64,000 nt of DNA from Pseudomonas sp. SG20056. GTDB taxonomy: Bacteria > Pseudomonadota > Gammaproteobacteria > Pseudomonadales > Pseudomonadaceae. The translations under genes were made by a program, and so were the position numbers. This document shows, in pieces, positions 8,779-17,310 of this stretch (the first letter of the stretch is position 1; the number at the start of each line of letters is the position of its first letter). The notes below the pieces were generated by a model. It saw only the letters and a program-made list of their open reading frames with translations. It did no database searches and was not told where the DNA came from. The stretch covers positions 1,364,001 to 1,428,000 of the forward strand of contig NZ_CP134499.1 of NCBI RefSeq assembly GCF_031764535.1, read 5' to 3'.

Positions 8779-9171
8779 AGGGCGCGTACATTAAACCGGT
8801 TAGTTCAGGAAAGCGATACTGGCAATGGGCTATAGGATTGTCACCGGTTTGACCACCTTTAGCACTAACCGTTCAGCCAGAAAGCCGCTTAGATCGTGTG
8901 TGACTCTACAGTCGCGAGGTCGATAAATTGACGTCAATCGCGTGTCGCATTGTGCGTCGGATAAAGGCGTTATGCCAGCACCAGTCATCAGAAATGCGCC
9001 GTGCTGTGCAAAAAGCAAGGAAATTCACCCTCGCGTAGAAAAAATTCCAAGCAATGGTCACGTAAGTGTCACGGCCCATTAATCGGTCTGACACAGGATT
9101 TGCCTACCTTGGTCTACACCAGAAGGCGGCTGCTAGCCGCGGTGTAACCGCTAATAAAAAGGAGGCATTCC
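8779..9171. other. Divergent promoter region amrZ / phnC
   Basis: No credible coding frame is present in these 393 bases. The amrZ side includes the repeated string ACCGGTT (8793-8799, and reverse-related ACCGGTTTG at 8840-8848). The phnC side carries the candidate Pho box listed separately and ends in a strong ribosome binding site (AAAAAGGAGG) before phnC. Confidence 0.6.
9055..9076 (+). promoter_or_regulatory. Candidate Pho box for the phn operon
   Basis: Two direct heptamers, TGGTCAC (9055) and GTGTCAC (9066), are spaced 11 bases apart with a GTAA linker, resembling the PhoB consensus CTGTCAT-AAAN-CTGTCAT. It lies about 100 bases before phnC, the first gene of a pathway known to be phosphate-starvation induced. 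This is inference from pattern and position only. Confidence 0.5.
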
Positions 9172-10008
9172 ATGAGCGCAGTGATCCGGGTTGAGAGCCT
9201 GAACAAAACGTTCGGCCGCAAGCAGGCGCTGTTTGATCTGGCGCTGTCTGTTGAACCCGGTGAAATGGTGGCACTGATCGGAGCCTCGGGTTCCGGCAAG
9301 TCGACCTTGCTGCGTCATGTTGCCGGCCTGGCCTGTTGCGACCGCACGGGTGGCGGCAGCATCCAGGTATTGGGGCGTGAGGTGCAGGCCGAGGGCCGCC
9401 TGAATGGCGAAGTCCGTCGTCTGCGCGCCGATATCGGCTACATCTTTCAGCAGTTCAACCTTGTTGGCCGTCTTAGCGTGCTGCAGAACGTGTTGCTCGG
9501 TTGCCTGGGGCGCATGCCGCGCTGGCGCGGCACCCTCGGCTTGTTCAATGCCGAAGAAAAACAGCGTGCGCTGCAGGCGCTGGCTCGCGTGGGGCTGGCG
9601 GATCTGGCGCAGCAACGCGCTTCGACTCTGTCCGGCGGCCAGCAGCAGCGTGTGGCAATTGCCCGTGCCCTGTGCCAGCGCGCCAAGGTGATTCTGGCCG
9701 ATGAGCCGATTGCTTCGCTCGATCCCGAATCCGCACGCAAGGTCATGCAGATTCTTGCCGACATCAACCGTGAAGACGGCACCACTGTCGTGGTCACCCT
9801 GCATCAAGTCGATTACGCCATGCGCTATTGCCAGCGCGCCGTGGCGTTGAAAGCGGGGCGTATTCATTACGACGGCGCCGCGGCCGAGTTGCACCCCAAC
9901 TTCCTTAACGATCTTTACGGGGCCGAGCTGCTAGACGAGCCGCAAACCGCCGAGAAACCGCGCCGTGCGCGCAAACCGAAAGTCCCGCTGGCTCTGGCCA
10001 AGGCCTGA
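9172..10008 (+). CDS. phnC: Phosphonate ABC transporter, ATP-binding protein
   Basis: PhnC powers phosphonate (and often phosphite) import with PhnD and PhnE. The 278-residue ABC protein has Walker [10 protein letters not shown] (about 37-45), the Q-loop [16 protein letters not shown], the signature [15 protein letters not shown] (about 150-164), Walker [15 protein letters not shown], and an H-loop TLHQVDYA. A basic tail ([12 protein letters not shown]) extends past the core. It begins the operon, behind a good AAGGAGG site. Confidence 0.95.
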   Translation: MSAVIRVESLNKTFGRKQALFDLALSVEPGEMVALIGASGSGKSTLLRHVAGLACCDRTGGGSIQVLGREVQAEGRLNGEVRRLRADIGYIFQQFNLVGRLSVLQNVLLGCLGRMPRWRGTLGLFNAEEKQRALQALARVGLADLAQQRASTLSGGQQQRVAIARALCQRAKVILADEPIASLDPESARKVMQILADINREDGTTVVVTLHQVDYAMRYCQRAVALKAGRIHYDGAAAELHPNFLNDLYGAELLDEPQTAEKPRRARKPKVPLALAKA

Positions 10009-10064
10009 GTCACTTGCCTGTTATGCCAACCCCTGTATGTCCATCTGCACTAGGAGTGCTTTGC

Positions 10065-11069
10065 ATGTTCAAACGTATCAGTCGCGTTCTCGCCGCGTCC
10101 ACGCTGCTGGCCGGTTCGGTTCTGGGTGCTGCCCAGGCCGCTGAGCAGGAAATCAATTTCGGCATCATCTCCACCGAGTCCTCGCAGAACCTGAAAAGCA
10201 TGTGGGACCCCTTCCTGGCAGACATGAGCCAGCAGACCGGCCTGAAGATCAAAGCCTTCTTCGCCCCTGACTACGCCGGGATCATCCAGGGCATGCGTTT
10301 CGACAAAGTCGACATGGCCTGGTACGGCAACAAGGCCGCGATGGAAGCGGTGGATCGCGCCAATGGACAGATCTTCGCCCAAACCGTCGCGGCCAACGGC
10401 ACTCAGGGCTATTACAGCCTGATGGTGGCGCACAAGGACAGCCCGATCAATTCGATCGAAGACATGCTGAAAAACGCCAAGACCCTGACCTTCGCCAACG
10501 GCGACCCGAACTCCACCTCGGGCTATCTGGTACCGGGCTACTACGTGTTCGCGCAGAACAATGCCGACGCCAACAAGATCTTCAAGCGCGCGCTCAACGG
10601 CAGCCATGAAGTCAACGCCCTGTCGGTGGCCAACAAGCAGGTCGATGTCGGCACCTTCAACAGCGAAGGCATGGAGCGTCTGCAAGTGACTGCGCCGGAC
10701 AAGGCCGCTCAGCTGAAAGTGATCTGGACTTCGCCGCTGATTCCGTCTGACCCGATGGTATGGCGCAAGAACCTGGACGACGCCACCAAGAACAAGCTGC
10801 GTGACTTCTTTATGACCTACGGCGACGAGCCGGCCGAACAGAAAGTCCTGGCTGGTCTGCAGTGGGCCAAGTTCAAGGCGTCCGATGACGATCAGCTGCT
10901 GCCGATCCGCCAGCTGGAACTGTTCAAAAAACGCACCGAAGTGGCCAACAGCGACAAGCTCAACGCTGATGACAAGCAGGCGCAGCTCAAGGAGCTGGAT
11001 GCCGAGCTGGCCAAGCTGGAAAAGCGCATGGCTGAAATCGCCAAGCAAAGCCCTGCCAGCGCTGGTTAA
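10065..11069 (+). CDS. phnD: Phosphonate-binding periplasmic protein
   Basis: PhnD captures alkylphosphonates in the periplasm and hands them to PhnE. The 334-residue protein starts with a signal peptide (MFKRISRVLAASTLLAGSVL, cut near AAQA-AEQE). The mature part begins EINFGIISTESSQNLKSMW, as in PhnD proteins, and has SMVAHKDSPI-like and NDPNSTSGYLVPGYY-like ligand-site segments (here GDPNSTSGYLVPGYY). ATG 10065 was chosen over the upstream in-frame ATG because AGGAG precedes it and it opens the signal peptide. A terminator-like hairpin separates it from phnE, suggesting higher expression of the binding protein. Confidence 0.95.
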   Translation: MFKRISRVLAASTLLAGSVLGAAQAAEQEINFGIISTESSQNLKSMWDPFLADMSQQTGLKIKAFFAPDYAGIIQGMRFDKVDMAWYGNKAAMEAVDRANGQIFAQTVAANGTQGYYSLMVAHKDSPINSIEDMLKNAKTLTFANGDPNSTSGYLVPGYYVFAQNNADANKIFKRALNGSHEVNALSVANKQVDVGTFNSEGMERLQVTAPDKAAQLKVIWTSPLIPSDPMVWRKNLDDATKNKLRDFFMTYGDEPAEQKVLAGLQWAKFKASDDDQLLPIRQLELFKKRTEVANSDKLNADDKQAQLKELDAELAKLEKRMAEIAKQSPASAG

Positions 11070-11080
11070 TCGCAGTGCTC

Positions 11081-11110
11081 GACCCGCCGCCCACGGCGGG
11101 TCGTTTTCTT
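11081..11110 (+). terminator. Hairpin with T-tract between phnD and phnE
   Basis: Perfect 9-bp stem GACCCGCCG (11081-11089) / CGGCGGGTC (11094-11102) followed by GTTTTCTT. It is within the operon, so it probably acts as a partial terminator or 3' stabiliser for phnCD mRNA. Confidence 0.7.
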
Positions 11111-11135
11111 CTGCCGCTTGATTCGAGATGTTGTT

Positions 11136-11930
11136 ATGACCACTTTGACCACCGCACCCACGCCCGACCTGATTGCCAAGCGTTCCTGGCTGCAGCTGAT
11201 CGGCTGGGGGCTGTTCTTCGTTGTGTTGGCCTGGTCCTGGCAGGGCGCGGAGATGAATCCGCTGGCACTGATCCGCGACTCCAGCAACATGGCGACCTTT
11301 GCTGCGGACTTCTTTCCGCCCGATTTCAGCGATTGGGAGCTGTACCTCAAAGAGATGATCGTCACCGTGCAGATCGCCCTGTGGGGAACGGTGCTGGCGA
11401 TTGTTGTGGCTATTCCGTTGGGCATTCTCTGCTCGGAAAACATCGTGCCGTGGTGGGTCTACCAGCCGATCCGTCGGGTGATGGACGCCTGCCGTTCGAT
11501 CAATGAAATGGTCTTCGCCATGCTCTTCGTAGTGGCGGTTGGCCTGGGTCCATTCGCTGGTGTACTGGCGCTGTTTATCGGCACCACCGGGGTGCTGGCC
11601 AAGCTCTTCGCCGAGGCGGTCGAGGCCATCGATCCGGGCCCGGTTGAAGGCGTACGCGCCACTGGTGCCAGCGCGCTGCAGGAAGTCATCTACGGGGTGA
11701 TTCCGCAGGTTCTGCCACTGTGGATTTCCTACTCGCTGTACCGCTTCGAATCCAACGTGCGCTCGGCAACTGTGGTCGGCATGGTCGGCGCCGGTGGCAT
11801 TGGGGTGATTCTCTGGGAAGCGATTCGCGGCTTCCAGTTCGCCCAGACCTGCGCCCTGCTGATCGTGATCATCCTGGTGGTCAGCCTGCTGGACATCATT
11901 TCGCAGCGCCTGCGTAAACAATTTATCTGA
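11136..11930 (+). CDS. phnE: Phosphonate ABC transporter permease
   Basis: PhnE forms the inner-membrane channel of the PhnCDE importer. The 264-residue protein has about six hydrophobic segments and the permease EAA loop ([32 protein letters not shown], around residues 165-195) that docks on PhnC. The ATG at 11136 is preferred over an in-frame TTG at 11118. The phn permease is single here, not split. Confidence 0.94.
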   Translation: MTTLTTAPTPDLIAKRSWLQLIGWGLFFVVLAWSWQGAEMNPLALIRDSSNMATFAADFFPPDFSDWELYLKEMIVTVQIALWGTVLAIVVAIPLGILCSENIVPWWVYQPIRRVMDACRSINEMVFAMLFVVAVGLGPFAGVLALFIGTTGVLAKLFAEAVEAIDPGPVEGVRATGASALQEVIYGVIPQVLPLWISYSLYRFESNVRSATVVGMVGAGGIGVILWEAIRGFQFAQTCALLIVIILVVSLLDIISQRLRKQFI

Positions 11931-11938
11931 CGGAGAAC

Positions 11939-11960
11939 GGGCATCTGCGGATGCCCTTTA
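11939..11960 (+). terminator. Hairpin between phnE and phnF
   Basis: Stem GGGCATC (11939-11945) / GATGCCC (11950-11956) followed by TTTATTA. A weak terminator or attenuator separating transport genes from the regulator and lyase genes. Confidence 0.6.
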
Positions 11961-11966
11961 TTAGCC

Positions 11967-12671
11967 ATGCACTTGTCTAGACAACCTGAGCCGTTGTACC
12001 GCGAACTGGCTGCCGTGCTGCGCGATGAGCTGCAGCGCATGAGCCCTGGCGATTACCTGCCGGCCGAGGTGCAGTTGGCCGCGCGTTTTGCCGTCAACCG
12101 CCACACCCTGCGCCGCGCGGTGGATGAGCTGGTACTCGAAGGCCGCCTGCTGCGCCAGCAGGGCAAGGGCACGCGGGTGTTGGCCAAGCCGCTGATTTAT
12201 CCGATGCAGGCCGGCAGTGCCTACAGCGCTTCGCTTTCGGCGCTTGGCCACAAGGTTGAAGCGCAGCTGCTGGAAAGCCGTCTGCGTCCTGCCGGTTGCG
12301 AGGAGCGTGAGTACCTACAACTGCCCAGTGGTGCGCAACTGCTGGAGCTGAGCACCCTGCGTCTGATTGAAGGCCAGCCGGTCAGCCTGATTCGGCATGC
12401 CTTCAGCACCGAATACGCCGAGCTGCTGGCCGACTACCAGGGCGGCTCGCTGCGCCAGTACCTCAGCCTGCGCGGACTGCCGCTGACGCGCACCTTCAGC
12501 CTGATCGGCGCACGCCTGCCCAGCCGTGACGAGGCTGCGCGCCTGCTGATGCCCCGCCACGCACCGCTGCTGAGCGTACAAACCCTTTCCCGCGATCTGG
12601 CCGGCCGGCCGGTGGAGCTGTCGTTATCGACCAGCCGCGCCGACCGCTTCCAGTACCAGCTCGCCCTTTGA
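11967..12671 (+). CDS. phnF: GntR-family regulator PhnF
   Basis: A 234-residue HutC-subfamily GntR regulator: winged helix at the N-terminus (PGDYLPAEVQLAARFAVNRHTLRRAVDELV, residues about 25-55) and a UTRA ligand-binding domain after residue 90 (ISLGHKVEA-like region, LIEGQPVSLIRHAFSTEY). In phn operons it is thought to tune expression to phosphonate-derived ligands. It lies between the transporter and lyase genes, 13 bases before phnG. Confidence 0.93.
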   Translation: MHLSRQPEPLYRELAAVLRDELQRMSPGDYLPAEVQLAARFAVNRHTLRRAVDELVLEGRLLRQQGKGTRVLAKPLIYPMQAGSAYSASLSALGHKVEAQLLESRLRPAGCEEREYLQLPSGAQLLELSTLRLIEGQPVSLIRHAFSTEYAELLADYQGGSLRQYLSLRGLPLTRTFSLIGARLPSRDEAARLLMPRHAPLLSVQTLSRDLAGRPVELSLSTSRADRFQYQLAL

Positions 12672-12684
12672 TGGAGGCTTGTTG

Positions 12685-13161
12685 ATGAACCGCGCACGAC
12701 CGCAAAGCAACCTGCTGCACAGCGATCCGCAGATCGCCATTCGCCAGCGCTGGATGGGCGTACTCGCCCGCGCCGGCAGCCAACTGGCGACCTATGAGTC
12801 GGCGTTGAAGGAAGCCGACTACCGCCTGATCCGCGCCCCGGAAATTGGCATGACCCTGGTACGCGGGCGCATGGGCGGCACCGGCAGCCCGTTCAACCTT
12901 GGCGAGATGAGCGTGACCCGCTGCGTGGTGCGCCTGGCCGATGGCCGCACCGGTTACAGCTACGTGGCCGGGCGCGACAAGCAGCATGCCGAATTGGCGG
13001 CCCTGGCCGACGCGCATTTGCAGGGCAGTGAACAGCCGCATTGGCTGAGCCGCCTGATCGAACCCCTGGCAGCTGCACAGCATTCCCAACAGGCGGCCAA
13101 GGCCGCTGAAACCGCCACCACTCAGGTGGAATTTTTTACTCTGGTCAGAGGAGAAGACTGA
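12685..13161 (+). CDS. phnG: C-P lyase subunit PhnG
   Basis: PhnG is a core subunit of the PhnGHIJ C-P lyase complex, needed with PhnI, PhnH and PhnL to make the ribose triphosphate-alkylphosphonate intermediate. The 158-residue protein contains the conserved RWMGVLARA and RAPEIGMTLVRGRMGGTGSPFNLGEM stretches. ATG 12685 follows GGAGG by seven bases. Its stop overlaps the phnH start (TGATG). Confidence 0.93.
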   Translation: MNRARPQSNLLHSDPQIAIRQRWMGVLARAGSQLATYESALKEADYRLIRAPEIGMTLVRGRMGGTGSPFNLGEMSVTRCVVRLADGRTGYSYVAGRDKQHAELAALADAHLQGSEQPHWLSRLIEPLAAAQHSQQAAKAAETATTQVEFFTLVRGED

Positions 13162-13772
13162 TGAACGCGGCGAATAGCTCGCAATGGCTGCAACCGGCCT
13201 TCAATGACCCGGTGCTGGATGCCCAGACCAGCTTTCGCAGCGCCCTCAAGGCGCTGGCCGAGCCAGGCCTGATACAGCCGCTGAACCGCGCCCTGGCCCT
13301 GGAAAACCTGCAACCGGCTACTTATGCCCTGTGCCTGGCGTTTCTCGATGGCGATACGCCGCTGTGGCTGGCGCCGTGTTTCGACACCCCGGCGATCCGC
13401 GCCAACCTGGCCTTTCACTGCGGCTGCCCGATTGTCGCCGAACGCGAACTGGCGCTGTTTGCCCTGCTCGATGAAAGCGAGCTGACGGACCTGTCGGATT
13501 TCGACAATGGCAGCGAGCGCTACCCGGACCAGTCCTGCACCTTACTGATCCAGCTCGACGCCCTCAGCCATGGCGACGCGCTGCGTTGGCGTGGGCCTGG
13601 CATCAAGGACGTACGCAGCGTCGAGTTGCCGCTGCCGGCGGTGTTCTGGCAGCAGCGCCAGGCACGTAGTGCGTTTCCCCGTGGCCTGGATGCCTTCTTC
13701 GCCGCTGGTGAGCAGGTGATCGGCCTGCCGCGCAGCACCCGTGTGCTGCTCAACGCCGAGGAGGCTGCCTGA
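13161..13772 (+). CDS. phnH: C-P lyase subunit PhnH
   Basis: PhnH is a homodimeric core subunit of the C-P lyase complex. The 203-residue protein has the family's N-terminal segment (LQPAFNDPVLDAQTSFRSALKALAEPG) and the later WRGPGIKDVRSVELP motif. It overlaps phnG by one base and phnI by one base, so translation is probably coupled through the complex. Confidence 0.94.
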   Translation: MNAANSSQWLQPAFNDPVLDAQTSFRSALKALAEPGLIQPLNRALALENLQPATYALCLAFLDGDTPLWLAPCFDTPAIRANLAFHCGCPIVAERELALFALLDESELTDLSDFDNGSERYPDQSCTLLIQLDALSHGDALRWRGPGIKDVRSVELPLPAVFWQQRQARSAFPRGLDAFFAAGEQVIGLPRSTRVLLNAEEAA

Positions 13773-14863
13773 TGTACGTCGCCGTCAAAGGTGGCGAACG
13801 CGCCATCGACAATGCCCACTTGCTGCTGGCGAAAAAACGCCGCGGTGATACTTCCATACCTGAACTCAGCGTCGAACAGGTGCGCGAGCAGATGCCCCTG
13901 GCCGTGGCGCGAGTGATGAGCGAAGGCTCGCTGTACGACCCGCAGCTGGCCGCGCTGGCGATCAAACAGGCGGCCGGTGACCTGATGGAGGCGATCTTCC
14001 TGCTGCGCGCCTACCGCACCACGCTGCCGCGCTTCGGTGCCAGCGCCGCGCTGGACACCACGCAGATGCAGCTGAGCCGGCGCATCTCGGCCACCTTCAA
14101 GGACCTGCCCGGCGGCCAGTTGCTCGGCCCGACCTTCGACTACAGCCACCGCCTGCTGGATTTCGCCCTGCTGGCCGAGGGCGAACAACCAGGGCCAGAG
14201 ATCGATCCGCAGGCTGAACTGTCGCCGTGCCCACGGGTGCTGGATTTTCTCGCCGACGAGGGCCTGATGGCCCGCGAGTCGGATGACGGCGCCACAGTGC
14301 CGGATATCACCCGCGAGCCGCTGGATTTCCCTGCCAGTCGTGCTCAGCGCTTGCAAGCCTTGGCCCGAGGCGATGAAGGCTTCCTGCTGGCGCTGGGTTA
14401 TTCCACCCAGCGCGGTTACGGCCGCAATCACCCCTTTGCCGGCGAGATTCGCATCGGCGAGGTCGAGGTCTGGCTGGAGCCGGAAGAGCTCGGCTTTGCC
14501 GTGCCGCTGGGCGATATCGAAGTGACCGAGTGCGAGATGGTCAATCAGTTCGTTGGTGAGAGTGCCGAGCAGGCGCAGTTCACCCGTGGCTACGGTCTGG
14601 CCTTCGGTTATGCCGAGCGCAAGGCCATGGGCATGGCCCTGGTTGACCGTTCGCTGCGTGCGGGCGAGTACAACGAAGAGGTCGAAGGCCCGGCGCAGCA
14701 GGAAGAGTTCGTGCTGATGCACTGCGACAACGTCGAGGCCGCCGGCTTCGTCTCGCACCTGAAATTGCCGCACTACGTCGACTTCCAATCCGAGCTGGAG
14801 CTGATCCGCAAACTGCGCAAGCAGGCCAGCGAGCAGCCCGCTGCCGAGGAGCAACGCGCATGA
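13772..14863 (+). CDS. phnI: C-P lyase subunit PhnI
   Basis: PhnI displaces adenine from ATP and, with PhnG, H and L, attaches the phosphonate to ribose triphosphate. The 363-residue product begins MYVAVKGGERAIDNAHLLLA, the family signature, and has LALGYSTQRGYGRNHPFAGEIRIGEV in the middle, a conserved region. The frame runs across the whole family length and overlaps phnJ by four bases (ATGA). Confidence 0.95.
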   Translation: MYVAVKGGERAIDNAHLLLAKKRRGDTSIPELSVEQVREQMPLAVARVMSEGSLYDPQLAALAIKQAAGDLMEAIFLLRAYRTTLPRFGASAALDTTQMQLSRRISATFKDLPGGQLLGPTFDYSHRLLDFALLAEGEQPGPEIDPQAELSPCPRVLDFLADEGLMARESDDGATVPDITREPLDFPASRAQRLQALARGDEGFLLALGYSTQRGYGRNHPFAGEIRIGEVEVWLEPEELGFAVPLGDIEVTECEMVNQFVGESAEQAQFTRGYGLAFGYAERKAMGMALVDRSLRAGEYNEEVEGPAQQEEFVLMHCDNVEAAGFVSHLKLPHYVDFQSELELIRKLRKQASEQPAAEEQRA

Positions 14864-15738
14864 ATGCCCAGGCCCAAACACAGTACGCAACTGAGGTCGG
14901 CTACAACTTCGCCTACCTCGATGAGCAAACCAAACGCATGATCCGCCGTGGCCTGCTCAAGGCTGTCGCGGTTCCCGGTTATCAGGTGCCCTTCGGTGGC
15001 CGCGAGATGCCGCTGCCCTATGGCTGGGGCACCGGCGGTATGCAACTGACCGCGGCGATCCTTGGCGCTGATGACGTGCTCAAGGTGATCGACCAGGGCG
15101 CGGATGACACCACCAACGCGGTGTCGATCCGCCGCTTCTTCGCCCGCACTGCCGGTGTCAAAACCACCACGCGCACGCCGGAGGCGACGGTGATCCAGAC
15201 CCGTCACCGCATCCCGGAAACCGCGTTGAGCGGCGATCAGATCATGGTCTACCAGGTGCCGATCCCTGAGCCGCTGCGCTTTATCGAACCCTCGGAAACC
15301 GAGACCCGCACCATGCACGCGCTGGAAGACTACGGCGTGATGCACGTGAAGCTGTACGAGGACATTGCCACCTTCGGCCATATCGCCACCAGCTACGCCT
15401 ACCCGGTGACGGTGGATGAGCGCTACGTGATGGACCCCTCGCCGATCCCCAAATTCGACAACCCCAAGCTGCATATGAGCCCGGCGCTGATGCTGTTCGG
15501 CGCTGGCCGCGAGAAGCGCCTGTATGCCGTGCCGCCGTTTACTCGGGTGGTGAGTCTGGACTTCGAAGATCACCCCTTCGAGATCCAGCGTTGGGACGAA
15601 TGCTGCGCCTTCTGTGGCAGCCAGGACTCCTACCTTGACGAGCTGATTGTCGACGACGCCGGGACCAAGCGCTTCGTCTGCTCTGACACCGATTACTGCA
15701 TGCAACGCCGTGACCTTGAAGAGGAGGGCGAGCAATGA
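14860..15738 (+). CDS. phnJ: C-P lyase catalytic subunit PhnJ (radical SAM)
   Basis: PhnJ breaks the carbon-phosphorus bond by radical SAM chemistry, releasing an alkane and ribose cyclic phosphate. The 292-residue protein has the atypical iron-sulfur cysteines at C249, C252, C274 and C280, which reproduces the spacing x2-x21-x5 of the E. coli enzyme (C241/C244/C266/C272). The glycine-rich VPFGGREMPLPYGWGTGGMQ is also conserved. All cysteines needed for the cluster are present, so the enzyme should be active. Confidence 0.96.
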   Translation: MNAQAQTQYATEVGYNFAYLDEQTKRMIRRGLLKAVAVPGYQVPFGGREMPLPYGWGTGGMQLTAAILGADDVLKVIDQGADDTTNAVSIRRFFARTAGVKTTTRTPEATVIQTRHRIPETALSGDQIMVYQVPIPEPLRFIEPSETETRTMHALEDYGVMHVKLYEDIATFGHIATSYAYPVTVDERYVMDPSPIPKFDNPKLHMSPALMLFGAGREKRLYAVPPFTRVVSLDFEDHPFEIQRWDECCAFCGSQDSYLDELIVDDAGTKRFVCSDTDYCMQRRDLEEEGEQ

Positions 15739-16544
15739 GTGCTGCCGAGAAAATGCACCTGCACACCGACACGGCGCAGCCGCTGTTCAGCGTGCGAGAC
15801 CTGACTCGCCTGTACGGCCTGGAGAAGGGCTGCCAGGGCGTGTCGTTTGATCTGTATCCGGGCGAGGTGCTGGGCATCGTCGGCGAGTCTGGCTCGGGCA
15901 AGTCGACCCTGCTCAGTCTGCTCTCCGGGCGCTGTCCACCGGATCGCGGCTCTGTCAGTTATCGCGATACGGCCGGCAACTGGGTCGATCTATACAGCGC
16001 CAGCGAGGCGCAGCGCCGCACGCTGCTGCGTACCGAGTGGGGCTTTGTCGAGCAGAACCCGCGTGACGGGCTGCGCATGGGCGTGTCTGCCGGGGCCAAT
16101 ATCGGCGAGCGGCTGATGGCCCAGGGCGTGCGCCATTACGGCGAATTGCGCGCGGCCGGCATCGACTGGCTGAAACAGGTTGAAATCGACCCACTGCGCA
16201 TCGACGACCTGCCGCGCACCTTCTCCGGCGGCATGCAGCAGCGCTTGCAGATCGCCCGCAATCTGGTCTCCAGCCCCCGACTGATCTTTATGGACGAACC
16301 CACCGGCGGCCTCGATGTGTCGGTGCAGGCGCGCCTGCTCGACCTGCTGCGCGGCCTGGTGCGCGAGCTGGACCTGGCGGTGGTGATCGTCACCCACGAC
16401 CTGGCGGTGGCGCGCTTGCTGGCCGACCGGCTGATGGTGATGCGCCGCTCCCATGTGGTCGAGGCCGGTCTCACCGACCAGATTCTCGATGACCCGCAGC
16501 ATCCCTATTCGCAGTTGCTGGTGTCGTCTGTCCTGCAGCCCTGA
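15735..16544 (+). CDS. phnK: C-P lyase ABC-type subunit PhnK
   Basis: PhnK is an ABC ATPase that docks on the PhnGHIJ core rather than on a membrane permease. The 269-residue protein shows Walker A GESGSGKST (about 53-61), signature FSGGMQQRLQIARNL, Walker B LIFMDEPTGGLD and the H-loop VTHDLAVAR. It overlaps phnJ by four bases. An 8-bp hairpin (GCAGCCCG/CGGGCTGC, 16552-16576) separates it from phnL. Confidence 0.95.
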   Translation: MSAAEKMHLHTDTAQPLFSVRDLTRLYGLEKGCQGVSFDLYPGEVLGIVGESGSGKSTLLSLLSGRCPPDRGSVSYRDTAGNWVDLYSASEAQRRTLLRTEWGFVEQNPRDGLRMGVSAGANIGERLMAQGVRHYGELRAAGIDWLKQVEIDPLRIDDLPRTFSGGMQQRLQIARNLVSSPRLIFMDEPTGGLDVSVQARLLDLLRGLVRELDLAVVIVTHDLAVARLLADRLMVMRRSHVVEAGLTDQILDDPQHPYSQLLVSSVLQP

Positions 16545-16596
16545 CGTGTGTGCAGCCCGGATTGCATGCGGGCTGCCGGTCAATATGAGGTCAATC

Positions 16597-17310
16597 ATGA
16601 ATACGCTTATCGAGGTCTCCGGCCTCAGCAAGACCTTCACCCTGCATCAGCAGCACGGCGTGGTGCTGAATGTGTTGAGCGGGCTGCATTTCAGCGTGCG
16701 CGCCGGCGAGTGCCTGGTGCTGCACGGGCAATCCGGCGCCGGCAAGTCAACCTTGCTGCGCACCCTGTACGGCAACTACCTGGCCGCAGGCGGCAGCATT
16801 CGCGTGCTGCACAACGGCGCCTGGGTTGAGCTGGTCGGCGCTGAACCGCGCCAGGTGCTGGCGGTGCGCCGGCAGACCCTGGGCTATGTCAGCCAGTTTC
16901 TGCGGGTGATTCCCCGTGTGTCGACCCTGGATGTGGTGATGGAACCGGCCCTGGCCCGTGGCTGGAGCAAGGCCGATGCCGAAGCGCGGGCGAAAAGCCT
17001 GCTCAGCCGCCTGAATATCCCCCAGGCCCTGTGGCAGCTGGCCCCCGGCACCTTCTCGGGCGGCGAGCAGCAGCGGGTGAATATTGCCCGCGGCTTTATG
17101 GTCGCCTGGCCCCTGATGCTGCTGGATGAACCCACGGCCTCTCTGGACGACGCCAACCGTCAGGTGGTGTTGGAACTGATCGATGAAGCCAAGGCCGCCG
17201 GTAGCGCGCTGATCGGCATCTTCCACGACCGCGCCGCCCGTGAGGCGGTGGCCGATCGCTATTTGGACATGAGCGCTGCGGCGCAGCAGGAGTACGTATA
17301 TGCCGGTTGA
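16597..17310 (+). CDS. phnL: C-P lyase ABC-type subunit PhnL
   Basis: PhnL is the second ABC protein of the pathway, required with PhnGHI for the first step. The 237-residue product starts MNTLIEVSGLSKTFTLHQQHG, with Walker A HGQSGAGKST, signature FSGGEQQRVNIARGF and Walker B LMLLDEPTASLD. ATG 16597 follows GAGG; the longer frame upstream overlaps phnK and has no ABC-like residues. It overlaps phnM by eleven bases. Confidence 0.95.
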   Translation: MNTLIEVSGLSKTFTLHQQHGVVLNVLSGLHFSVRAGECLVLHGQSGAGKSTLLRTLYGNYLAAGGSIRVLHNGAWVELVGAEPRQVLAVRRQTLGYVSQFLRVIPRVSTLDVVMEPALARGWSKADAEARAKSLLSRLNIPQALWQLAPGTFSGGEQQRVNIARGFMVAWPLMLLDEPTASLDDANRQVVLELIDEAKAAGSALIGIFHDRAAREAVADRYLDMSAAAQQEYVYAG

